The notes under the pieces were generated by a model. It saw only the letters and a program-made list of their open reading frames with translations. It ran no database searches and was not told the origin of the DNA. From assembly GCA_030754315.1 (NCBI GenBank), contig JASMAO010000001.1, positions 1-12,365 on the forward strand: a DNA stretch of 12,365 nucleotides. Direction: 5' to 3'. Every line of letters begins with the position of its first letter. Within the stretch, counting starts at the first letter, position 1. Both the position numbers and the translations under genes were made by a program. This document shows positions 7,092 through 12,365 of this stretch, piece after piece. The DNA is from SAR202 cluster bacterium. GTDB taxonomy: Bacteria; Chloroflexota; Dehalococcoidia; Lucifugimonadales; JASMAO01.

Positions 7092-8042
7092 TTACAGCTT
7101 TGACAGCTTGTTTATGCGGCCTCCTACCAGCCATTCGGCAACGTAAATGTTGCCTGATGAATCTGTTGCGAGACCGTGTGGGCTATTGAACTTTCCGACC
7201 TCAAGTGTCTCATGGGGGACGTTCGGCCAGTCTTCACTAAATAGAAATGCCCCTGAGTTTTCACCAAGGTAGGCTACAGGGTTATCGTCTTTATCCATTA
7301 TTGTGATCCGCGATCCCCTAAGTTCGGCCGTAATCAGGTAATTTCCTGTTTGAGCAAAACTACTTGGGCTGTGGAGCCATTCTGAGCCTGGACTTCTTCC
7401 GAGCACTCGTTTGTAGTTGCCCACTAAATCATAGACTTGAATTCTGCCGTTACTGCGGTCGGCGATGTAGAGTTCACGCTCTGGTTTTCTTGTATCGATC
7501 CATATGCCGTGTGGTGTTGAGAACGCCCCCGCTTCACCCTCTTCACCATTTATGCTGTTGATGTATTCACCGTTCTTTTTGTACCAGTGAACGTAGTTTG
7601 ATCCATATCCATCCGCAACGTAAATGTCGCCGTTGCCACCGTCATTCTCTTCGAAAACAGTGACACTAGTCGGAGAGTACTTCCCATCTCTATAAGCTGC
7701 TATGTCGGGTTTCTCGAGGGCCATTACAAGATGGCCGTCGAGCGTTGTCTTTACAACCTTTCCCGTGGTGTTGTCGGCTAGCCACAGGTATTCCGTGTTG
7801 CTCTCTTTGACCAAATGCATGCCATGAGCATTGTTGACGGTGCTGTTCCAAGCACGTTCCAAATTGCCTACTTCATCGAAGATTAGTACTGTGGGGTCGG
7901 ATTGATGGAATGCTATGACTTTGCCAGTTTCACTTACCACAATGTCATGGTGAGCCCAACCAGTTCGGGCACTATGTGTATCTGGTATCTTGGCCCATTT
8001 CTCTGTCCATTCGTAGACGTTTTCCCCTCTACCAATCAGCAT
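7092..8042 (-). CDS. PAL-like NHL-repeat six-bladed beta-propeller
   Basis: This 316-residue protein of repeated beta-propeller blades resembles the catalytic core of animal peptidyl-alpha-hydroxyglycine alpha-amidating lyase (PAL). Blade motifs are 'AHGMHLV' (72-78), 'DIYVADGYGSNY' (139-150), 'STPHGIWID' (175-183), 'LYIADRSNGRIQVYD' (191-205) and 'NSPHGLATD...NIYVAEW' (286-304). H73, H178 and H289 match the three PAL zinc ligands (585, 690, 786). Y146 and R196 match catalytic Tyr654 and Arg706. The Arg533 position appears to be Gln47. No signal peptide is visible, so a cytosolic location is likely. PAL cleaves N-acyl-alpha-hydroxyglycines to an amide plus glyoxylate. Bacterial relatives are mostly uncharacterised, so the reaction here is a hypothesis. 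The ATG at 8042 has TAGGAGA (8051-8057) 8 bases upstream. It is the first gene of a minus-strand group. Confidence 0.85.
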   Translation of the reverse strand: MLIGRGENVYEWTEKWAKIPDTHSARTGWAHHDIVVSETGKVIAFHQSDPTVLIFDEVGNLERAWNSTVNNAHGMHLVKESNTEYLWLADNTTGKVVKTTLDGHLVMALEKPDIAAYRDGKYSPTSVTVFEENDGGNGDIYVADGYGSNYVHWYKKNGEYINSINGEEGEAGAFSTPHGIWIDTRKPERELYIADRSNGRIQVYDLVGNYKRVLGRSPGSEWLHSPSSFAQTGNYLITAELRGSRITIMDKDDNPVAYLGENSGAFLFSEDWPNVPHETLEVGKFNSPHGLATDSSGNIYVAEWLVGGRINKLSKL

Positions 8043-8105
8043 AAGATTTGTCTCCTACTTGCGTCAGTTTTTCGTAGAAAAGATCAACTCTAAACGATCG
8101 TCGCG

Positions 8106-8134
8106 AGTCTATCAGTGGCTAATAAATGGGTCAA
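8106..8134 (-). promoter_or_regulatory. Sigma70-type promoter of the PAL-like/MDR gene group
   Basis: On the minus strand TTGACC (8134-8129, five of six) and TAGACT (8111-8106, four of six) are separated by exactly 17 bases. Transcription would start near 8099, giving a leader of about 55 bases before the ATG at 8042. An 8-bp palindrome, ACGATCGT (8094-8101), covers the predicted start point and could be a short operator or chance. I saw no comparably good promoter for the divergent PhyH gene. Confidence 0.5.
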
Positions 8135-8228
8135 CGTATGCGGTGAGTATGATCTATATATTGATTGGCAGCGTATACATCTTCATTAGGCATGCGATTG
8201 ATGTTATGTTGTTTCATGATAAGGTGGT

Positions 8229-9026
8229 TTGGCAAACCTGAATATGGAGAGGGAATTGGATACACAACAAGCGCTGTCAGATTTGGGAGCAGGATCTGAT
8301 TTGCTCACCCAACAGAACAGGGATGAATTGGATGAGAAGGGTTATACGGTGCTGCTTGGCTTGATAGACGACCAATGGTTGGAAGCCCTACGCACTCAAT
8401 TTGAGGAGTTGTGCGATAAAGAAGGATCTCGTGCAGGGCTAGAGGTGCATCAGGAATATGGTGCACGTCGCTTAGCGGACCTGGTGAACAAGGGTGAAAT
8501 GTTCGACACTGTCTACACGAATCCTACAGTGCTTGCAGCTGTATACCATGTTATTGGAAAGGATCTGAAATTAGGGTCATTAAACGCCAGAGATGCATTA
8601 CCTGGGGAGGGTCTCCAGCGCCTACATCCGGATTGGGATGGCGTTTATGATGGACGATTCCACGTTTGCAATTCGATATGGTTACTTGACGATTTTACTG
8701 AAGAGAATGGTTGTACAAGGCTCGTTCCTGGGACGCATCTAGTATCTGCTACTAATTCTACTGCCGTGCTCACAGATCCAATGGCGCCGCATCCTCAGGA
8801 GGAGTACTTGATTGCTCCAGCCGGAAGCGTTGCAGTATTTAATAGCCACGTTTGGCACGGTGGCACTCTTAATCGCACTACGGACGCGAAGCGTAGAGCA
8901 TTACACTGTTATTTCATGGGGCGTGAGCACGAACAGCAACTCAATCAGCGTGACTATATAACTCACGAGACCTGGATGCGGATTTCCAGAGCCGCCCGGT
9001 ATATCCTTGATGTAGACCTAGACTAG
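8229..9026 (+). CDS. Phytanoyl-CoA dioxygenase (PhyH) family protein
   Basis: This 265-residue protein is of the PhyH group of Fe(II)/2-oxoglutarate-dependent oxygenases, soluble enzymes that hydroxylate small molecules while decarboxylating 2-oxoglutarate. The iron-binding facial triad is visible: H133 and D135 in 'RLHPDW' and the distal H210 in 'HVWHGG'. 'NRTTDAKRRALHCYF' follows, with Arg222/223 as the likely 2-oxoglutarate carboxylate anchor. 'ENGCTRLVPGTH' (159-170) is the characteristic family segment. The TTG start at 8229 is only 4 bases from AAGG (8221-8224). ATG at 8244 is the alternative but lies 16 bases beyond AAGGTGG, so the exact start is uncertain by five residues. The substrate cannot be read from sequence. 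The plus-strand SDR gene follows after about 150 bases and may act on the hydroxylated product. Confidence 0.93.
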   Translation: MANLNMERELDTQQALSDLGAGSDLLTQQNRDELDEKGYTVLLGLIDDQWLEALRTQFEELCDKEGSRAGLEVHQEYGARRLADLVNKGEMFDTVYTNPTVLAAVYHVIGKDLKLGSLNARDALPGEGLQRLHPDWDGVYDGRFHVCNSIWLLDDFTEENGCTRLVPGTHLVSATNSTAVLTDPMAPHPQEEYLIAPAGSVAVFNSHVWHGGTLNRTTDAKRRALHCYFMGREHEQQLNQRDYITHETWMRISRAARYILDVDLD

Positions 9027-9180
9027 GTTTGAGTGAATGCCGGATGGACAATTGATGTTTTTCTGGATTCCCAAAATCCTATCCGAGGTATTAATGTGAT
9101 GATTGATTTGGCATACTCATTTCGTTGTGCGAATTTGATATATTAAAGGTAAATACGGCTATATAAGGGTGAGGCAACTC

Positions 9181-9990
9181 ATGAATGAAAAGAAGGTTCC
9201 GACAGGCCGATCTCTGGCGGGTAAGGTGGCGGCAATAACTGGTGCTGGGAGTGGTAATGGTAGAGCGATCGCAAGACGACTTTCCATGGAAGGTGCTTTG
9301 GTATTCGCCAGCGATTTGCGGCAAGACTTGTTAACGGCGTTGGAAGGTGAGTTCGATGAGGCGGGGTCTGTCATAGCTAGCGGCGTGTTTGATGCATCAA
9401 AAGTTGGTGATGCCGAACGGTTCGTCACTGCTGTGATGGACCGATTTGGACGGATTGATATCTTGGTTAATAACGCTGGTGGTATCCGTGCGGAGCCTTT
9501 TCCCGAAGTGAGTGAGGACGGGTGGGATTGGACCGTTGACCTGAATATGAAAGGGCCATTTTTCTACATGCAAGAAGCTGCCAAGAGAATGGTACGTCAA
9601 GGTGAAGGCACGATAATAAATGTCGCCTCTCAGGCTGGAGTCAGCGGTCCAGGTACTTTCTCACCTCCGTATGCAGCAAGCAAAGCCGCCGTGATTAACA
9701 TGACAAAGGTAGCGGCTGAAAAGCTTGCAGGGGATGGGGTCACAGTTAACTCAGTAGCTCCAGGAGTAGTAGATACTGCCTTCAACTGGGTTCTTGATGA
9801 ACAAATCGGTGTTAACCAGATGGGTTTGAGTCCCGGTGAATTTCTTAAGAGTCGCGCTGATGGAATACCGTTAGGACGCATCTCTCAACCGGAGGATGTA
9901 TCAAATGTGGTGGCTTTCTTAGCCAGTCCAGATGCATCTTATATTACTGGGGAAACTATTGTTGTTACTGGCGGAATGGCTATGCGATAG
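9181..9990 (+). CDS. Short-chain dehydrogenase/reductase, probably NAD-dependent
   Basis: This is a 269-residue classical SDR. It shows 'TGAGSGNGRAIA' (20-31, with GNG instead of the common GIG), Asp45 at the end of beta-2 (typical of NAD preference), 'NNAGG' (97-101), Asn122, and the catalytic Ser150, Tyr164 and Lys168 in 'YAASK'. The 'APGVVDT' segment and the C-terminal 'GETIVVTGG' are also present. The frame opens at a GTG at 9169, but the ATG at 9181 is the better start because GAGG (9171-9174) lies 6 bases before it and would be buried in the longer version. It lies downstream of the PhyH gene, with a roughly 150-base gap that could hold its own promoter. It is clearly different from the other SDR in this window, so the two are not a recent duplication. 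The substrate is unknown. Confidence 0.93.
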   Translation: MNEKKVPTGRSLAGKVAAITGAGSGNGRAIARRLSMEGALVFASDLRQDLLTALEGEFDEAGSVIASGVFDASKVGDAERFVTAVMDRFGRIDILVNNAGGIRAEPFPEVSEDGWDWTVDLNMKGPFFYMQEAAKRMVRQGEGTIINVASQAGVSGPGTFSPPYAASKAAVINMTKVAAEKLAGDGVTVNSVAPGVVDTAFNWVLDEQIGVNQMGLSPGEFLKSRADGIPLGRISQPEDVSNVVAFLASPDASYITGETIVVTGGMAMR

Positions 9991-10017
9991 GGCCTTGGAC
10001 ACGCTGTAATTCCTGTT

Positions 10018-10086
10018 TTGTGGCTGAGGCCACAATGTTCTGGACGGGCTAAGGTTGTGGTACCGCCTTGTTTTGCTGAACCACAA
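10018..10086. repeat. Two inverted repeats built on TTGTGG / CCACAA
   Basis: TTGTGGC (10018-10024) and GCCACAA (10029-10035) form a perfect 7-bp stem with a 4-base loop, 28 bases past the SDR stop. TTGTGGT (10055-10061) and ACCACAA (10080-10086) form a second perfect 7-bp inverted repeat 18 bases apart. The four arms can also pair across the two units. No T run follows either stem, so a classical intrinsic terminator is not supported. A structured 3' end or a regulator-binding region upstream of the mtn promoter are both possible. Confidence 0.45.
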
Positions 10087-10134
10087 AGGGCATAAAGAGG
10101 ATGTTATTGCTAGGAGTAGGTATTTTGGAAAGGC

Positions 10135-10140
10135 TATAAT
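10135..10140 (+). promoter_or_regulatory. Perfect -10 element upstream of the apt relic and mtnP
   Basis: TATAAT at 10135-10140 would start transcription near 10147, ahead of the apt relic. No good -35 is found at 16-18 bases and no TGn extension precedes it, so an activator may be needed or the match may be chance. It is the best candidate promoter for the mtn operon. Confidence 0.3.
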
Positions 10141-10219
10141 GCCCTGTATAGTAGGACCAAAGGGGTTATGTTAGAACAGAATACTCGCTGTCGGTTATCA
10201 GTTCTTGATCGGAGACCTC

Positions 10220-10437
10220 ATGGGGCAAAAGCGGTATATCAAAGGCAAATGTTACTTCCAAAGGCCCGTAACCCCTTCCAAAGACGTACGACGATTCTTG
10301 GTATTCCTGACGCGTTCCGATATACCTTAGATCACTTCTCGGAAATTTGTTCGAAACTCGATGTTGATGCTGTTGTGTGTATTGAGGATAGGAGCTTCTT
10401 GTTTCAGTACCAAACAGAGGATGTAGGAGTGAACTGA
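10220..10437 (+). pseudogene. apt: Decayed adenine phosphoribosyltransferase gene (apt relic)
   Basis: This is the remnant of an APRT gene, the enzyme that joins adenine to PRPP to give AMP. Translation from ATG 10220 (GGAGA at 10211-10215 in front) reads 'MGQKRYIKGKCYFQRP...SKD', matching the APRT start pattern 'YIRDVPDFPKPG...FKD' with no gaps. After 10285 one base is missing: from 10288 the next frame reads 'TTILGIPDAFRYTLDHF', then 'KLDVDAVVCIEDRSFLF', matching the APRT 'TTLL.DPDAFRYTIDHF' and 'DAVVGIESRGFIF'. Conserved residues are damaged (G to C, S to D, G to S), and a stop occurs at 10435-10437. The downstream half with the PRPP loop (the usual 'VDDLLATGGT') is absent: only about 95 bases separate the stop from mtnP. 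A faint tail-like reading (10506-10538) is too weak to claim. Its position before mtnP and mtnA fits an original apt-mtnP-mtnA salvage operon. Confidence 0.8.
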
Positions 10438-10533
10438 AAGGTAATTGATATGCGAGGTAGTAATGCCATTCGGTTGTAGGTTGTATGATACCCACTTCTG
10501 CTATTGCCGTTCTTTTGAGAATGGAGTTTAACA

Positions 10534-11394
10534 ATGGTTCAAGCGAAGATTGGGATTATTGGTGGGTCAGGTCTGTATCGGATGCAGGGGCTTGCTGATG
10601 TGCAAGAGGTCCACGTGGAGACACCATATGGCGTACCAAGCGACCACTTCACTATAGGAAACCTGGAGGGCAGCTCGGTGGCATTTCTGCCACGCCATGG
10701 GAGAGGCCATCGCTTTTCGCCGACAGAAATCCCGGTCAGAGCCAACATCTTCGCGTTCAAAAAACTTGGTGTCGAACTCGTAATATCGATAAGTGCTGTG
10801 GGCAGCCTGAAGAAAGAGATCAAGCCGCTAGACATTCTTGTACCAGACCAACTGATAGACCGCACAAGGCACCGTGCGAGTACGTTTTTCGAGGATGGAA
10901 TTGCTGCACACGTAGCCTTCTCTGACCCGTATTGTCCAGCACTGAGTCTGGAGATTGAAAAGGCGGCCGTATCACAACCTGTCGACACTCACATAGGGGG
11001 GACATACGTTGTCATTGAGGGACCGCAATTCTCCACCCGGGCTGAATCGGAGTTGTACCGTTCGTGGGGAGCAAGTGTTATAGGCATGACCGCTCTTCCG
11101 GAAGCGAAGCTAGCTCGCGAGGCACAGATGTGCTATGCGACGCTGGCTCTTGTTACCGACTACGATTGTTGGTATGAGGCGGAGGAGGAAGTATCAGTGG
11201 GGCTTGTTGTGGCGAATATGCAGAAGAACGTTGCCGTCTCACAGGACGTCATTCGGGCTGTTGTCCCAACCATTCCACGTCAGCGCGACTGTCTGTGTTC
11301 GACAGCGCTAGCGAATGCCATAATTACTGACCTTGAGCAGGTCCATGAAGAGACCAGGCAGCGCCTCTCGGTAATCATGGGGGACTTGGGATGA
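10534..11394 (+). CDS. mtnP: S-methyl-5'-thioadenosine phosphorylase
   Basis: This cytosolic enzyme of methionine salvage cleaves methylthioadenosine with phosphate to adenine and 5-methylthioribose-1-phosphate. The 286-residue protein is full length and has the family hallmarks: 'GGSGLY' (10-15), the phosphate-site 'RHGRGH' (54-59), 'ISAVGSLKKEIKPLDILVPDQ' (86-106), 'EGPQFSTRAES' (162-172), 'GMTALPEAKLAREAQMCYA' (184-202) and 'VTDYDCW' (207-213). The two aspartates D209 and D211 match human MTAP Asp220/Asp222, which select 6-aminopurines, so this is an MTA rather than an inosine/guanosine phosphorylase. The ATG at 10534 has TGGAG (10522-10526) 7 bases upstream. It is followed 34 bases later by mtnA, whose substrate is the MtnP product. 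The upstream apt gene that would have recycled the adenine product is broken. Confidence 0.95.
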   Translation: MVQAKIGIIGGSGLYRMQGLADVQEVHVETPYGVPSDHFTIGNLEGSSVAFLPRHGRGHRFSPTEIPVRANIFAFKKLGVELVISISAVGSLKKEIKPLDILVPDQLIDRTRHRASTFFEDGIAAHVAFSDPYCPALSLEIEKAAVSQPVDTHIGGTYVVIEGPQFSTRAESELYRSWGASVIGMTALPEAKLAREAQMCYATLALVTDYDCWYEAEEEVSVGLVVANMQKNVAVSQDVIRAVVPTIPRQRDCLCSTALANAIITDLEQVHEETRQRLSVIMGDLG

Positions 11395-11428
11395 AATATG
11401 GCTATTCAGGATGTGTGGAGGGCCTGCC

Positions 11429-12365
11429 ATGAAGGTTGACGGTAAGCCGTTCCGTACGATCTGGCCATCGGCTGATGGCCGGGCAGTGGAGATAATTGAC
11501 CAAACTCGGCTTCCCCATGATTTTGTTACGGTTAAACTTCATACACTCTATGAGGTTGCTGAGGCGATCAATAGGATGCTAGTCAGGGGCGCACCTCTCA
11601 TTGGTGCAGCTGGGGCCTACGGGATGTGCCTGGCTCTGCGAGAAGACCCATCGGATTCGGGACTAGACAGAGGTTATGAGATCCTATTGGCAACACGTCC
11701 CACTGGAACGAATCTGCGCTGGGCGTTGGACGACATGCTGGAAAGACTGAGGCCAATCCCATCAAAGGAGCGCCTGGAGGCAGCTTACAAGAGGGCGGCA
11801 GAGATATGCGAAGAGGATGTAGCGATAAACGGGTCAATCGGCGAGCATGGATTCCGTGTTATCAACGAGATCCGGGTACTGAAGCATGCAAAGGGTCCAG
11901 TGAACATTCTCACCCATTGCAATGCGGGATGGCTAGCTACAGTAGATAAAGGCACGGCGCTGGCCCCCGTATACAGGGCACACGACTCCGGAATACCAGT
12001 TCACGTTTGGGTGGACGAAACCAGACCGCGAAACCAGGGAGCCAGTTTGACGGCTTGGGAATTGGGTAAACACGGTGTTCCGCACACAGTGGTAGCCGAC
12101 AACGTAGGTGGACACCTGATGCAGCACAAGATGATTGATATCTGTCTAGTCGGATCCGATAGGACAACCGCATCGGGGGACGTGTGCAACAAGATTGGGA
12201 CATATCTTAAAGCCCTCGCCGCACATGAGAATGGAGTGCCTTTTTATGTTGCCTTACCAAGTCCTACCATTGACTGGACCATTAGAGACGGGATTTCTGA
12301 GATTCCGATTGAAGAGCGTGATACTCGGGAGGTTTCGACAGTGACCGGCCGTACGGAATCCGGCA
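11429..12365 (+). CDS. mtnA: Methylthioribose-1-phosphate isomerase (partial, runs off the end)
   Basis: MtnA converts 5-methylthioribose-1-phosphate to methylthioribulose-1-phosphate in the cytosol, the step after MtnP in methionine salvage. The 312 residues visible include 'RGAPLIGAAGAYG' (53-65), the catalytic cysteine C164 in 'LTHCNAGWLAT', 'VWVDETRPRNQGASLTAWEL' (193-212), the catalytic aspartate D244 in 'VGSDRTTASGDVCNKIGTY' (241-259), and 'VALPSPTID' (274-282). C164 and D244 match Cys160 and Asp240 of the Bacillus subtilis enzyme. The family is about 340-350 residues, so roughly the last 30-40 residues lie beyond the window. No stop occurs in this frame. The ATG at 11429 is preceded by GGAGGG (11417-11422) at 6 bases. 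It is co-transcribed with mtnP. Confidence 0.95.
   Translation, partial: MKVDGKPFRTIWPSADGRAVEIIDQTRLPHDFVTVKLHTLYEVAEAINRMLVRGAPLIGAAGAYGMCLALREDPSDSGLDRGYEILLATRPTGTNLRWALDDMLERLRPIPSKERLEAAYKRAAEICEEDVAINGSIGEHGFRVINEIRVLKHAKGPVNILTHCNAGWLATVDKGTALAPVYRAHDSGIPVHVWVDETRPRNQGASLTAWELGKHGVPHTVVADNVGGHLMQHKMIDICLVGSDRTTASGDVCNKIGTYLKALAAHENGVPFYVALPSPTIDWTIRDGISEIPIEERDTREVSTVTGRTESG

Larger units (their letters stand above)
9991..10219 (+). other. Non-coding stretch before the apt relic, with paired repeats
   Basis: No credible gene is found here. Together with the apt relic and its tail, the gene-poor region runs from 9991 to 10533. This part holds two inverted repeats sharing the core TTGTGG/CCACAA and an AT-rich stretch with a perfect TATAAT. 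I see no tRNA, no small-RNA family I recognise and no SAM-riboswitch-like pattern. Confidence 0.5.

Noticed and set aside
9065..9079. GGATT-CCCAA-AATCC hairpin between PhyH and SDR genes
   Set aside because: The 5-bp stem is weak and no T run follows, so it is not a supportable terminator.
10168..10219. Start of the 89-residue plus-strand frame before the apt similarity
   Set aside because: No APRT similarity occurs before about 10220, and the original start with a ribosome site is the ATG at 10220 in another frame.
10166..10534. 122-residue minus-strand open frame
   Set aside because: It is antisense to the apt relic, has no recognisable motif, and its openness is explained by the relic's base composition.
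10440..10538. Possible C-terminal APRT fragment before and over the mtnP start
   Set aside because: A reading at 10506-10538 (AVLLRMEFNNG) resembles an APRT tail but is short and runs into mtnP, so it could be chance.
11598..12203. Several minus-strand frames at the right edge
   Set aside because: All are antisense to mtnA, whose plus-strand frame is open to the end and carries both catalytic residues.
1..12365. Defence system, CRISPR, prophage or insertion sequence
   Set aside because: No spaced direct repeats, transposase, integrase, nuclease or toxin-antitoxin motifs were found on either strand.

Overview
The window reads as ordinary bacterial chromosome: dense protein genes on both strands, Shine-Dalgarno sites of the GGAGG/AAGGA type, and frequent TTG starts (five of twelve protein genes, plus one GTG). 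It contains no tRNA, rRNA, CRISPR array, insertion sequence or phage gene. The gene mix is dominated by flexible oxidoreductase families: PhyH dioxygenase, SDRs, Gfo/Idh/MocA, an FMN alpha-hydroxyacid oxidase, a quinone-oxidoreductase-type MDR, an HpcH/HpaI aldolase and a PAL/NHL propeller. Together with moderate GC this resembles paralogue-rich marine or soil bacteria such as SAR202-type Chloroflexota. That placement is an inference from gene content only and is weak.

Layout, left to right. (1) 38-832 (+) is an HpcH/HpaI aldolase-like gene with a probable terminator at 905-936. (2) 3933-968 (-) is a three-gene operon: Gfo/Idh/MocA-like protein, SDR, FMN alpha-hydroxyacid oxidase. It is driven by a clear sigma70-type promoter (TTGACA, 17 bases, TATCGT) and has a perfect palindrome abutting the first start codon. 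(3) 4113-5355 (+) is a pair: a thymidylate-kinase-like P-loop protein and a small YdjM-like polytopic membrane protein. (4) 8042-5417 (-) holds a PAL-like beta-propeller, a zinc-free quinone-oxidoreductase-type dehydrogenase and an NTF2/SnoaL-like protein. (5) 8229-9990 (+) holds a PhyH-family dioxygenase and an NAD-type SDR. (6) 10220-12365 (+) is a methylthioadenosine salvage operon: a decayed adenine phosphoribosyltransferase gene (apt), intact mtnP, and mtnA running off the right edge.

The right end makes clear pathway sense. MtnP splits methylthioadenosine into adenine and methylthioribose-1-phosphate, and MtnA isomerises the latter toward methionine. Apt would recycle the adenine, but its gene here is a frameshifted, truncated relic lacking the PRPP-binding half. 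This pseudogene is the least obvious thing in the window. The other recurring theme is family members with altered catalytic residues: the aldolase has lost its His/Arg, the Gfo/Idh protein has lost both its EKP lysine and catalytic histidine, the FMN oxidase has Tyr24 to Phe and Arg164 to Lys, and the kinase has a His after the Walker A lysine. By contrast, the PAL-like propeller keeps most of the animal PAL active site. No single new defence or mobile system is evident.
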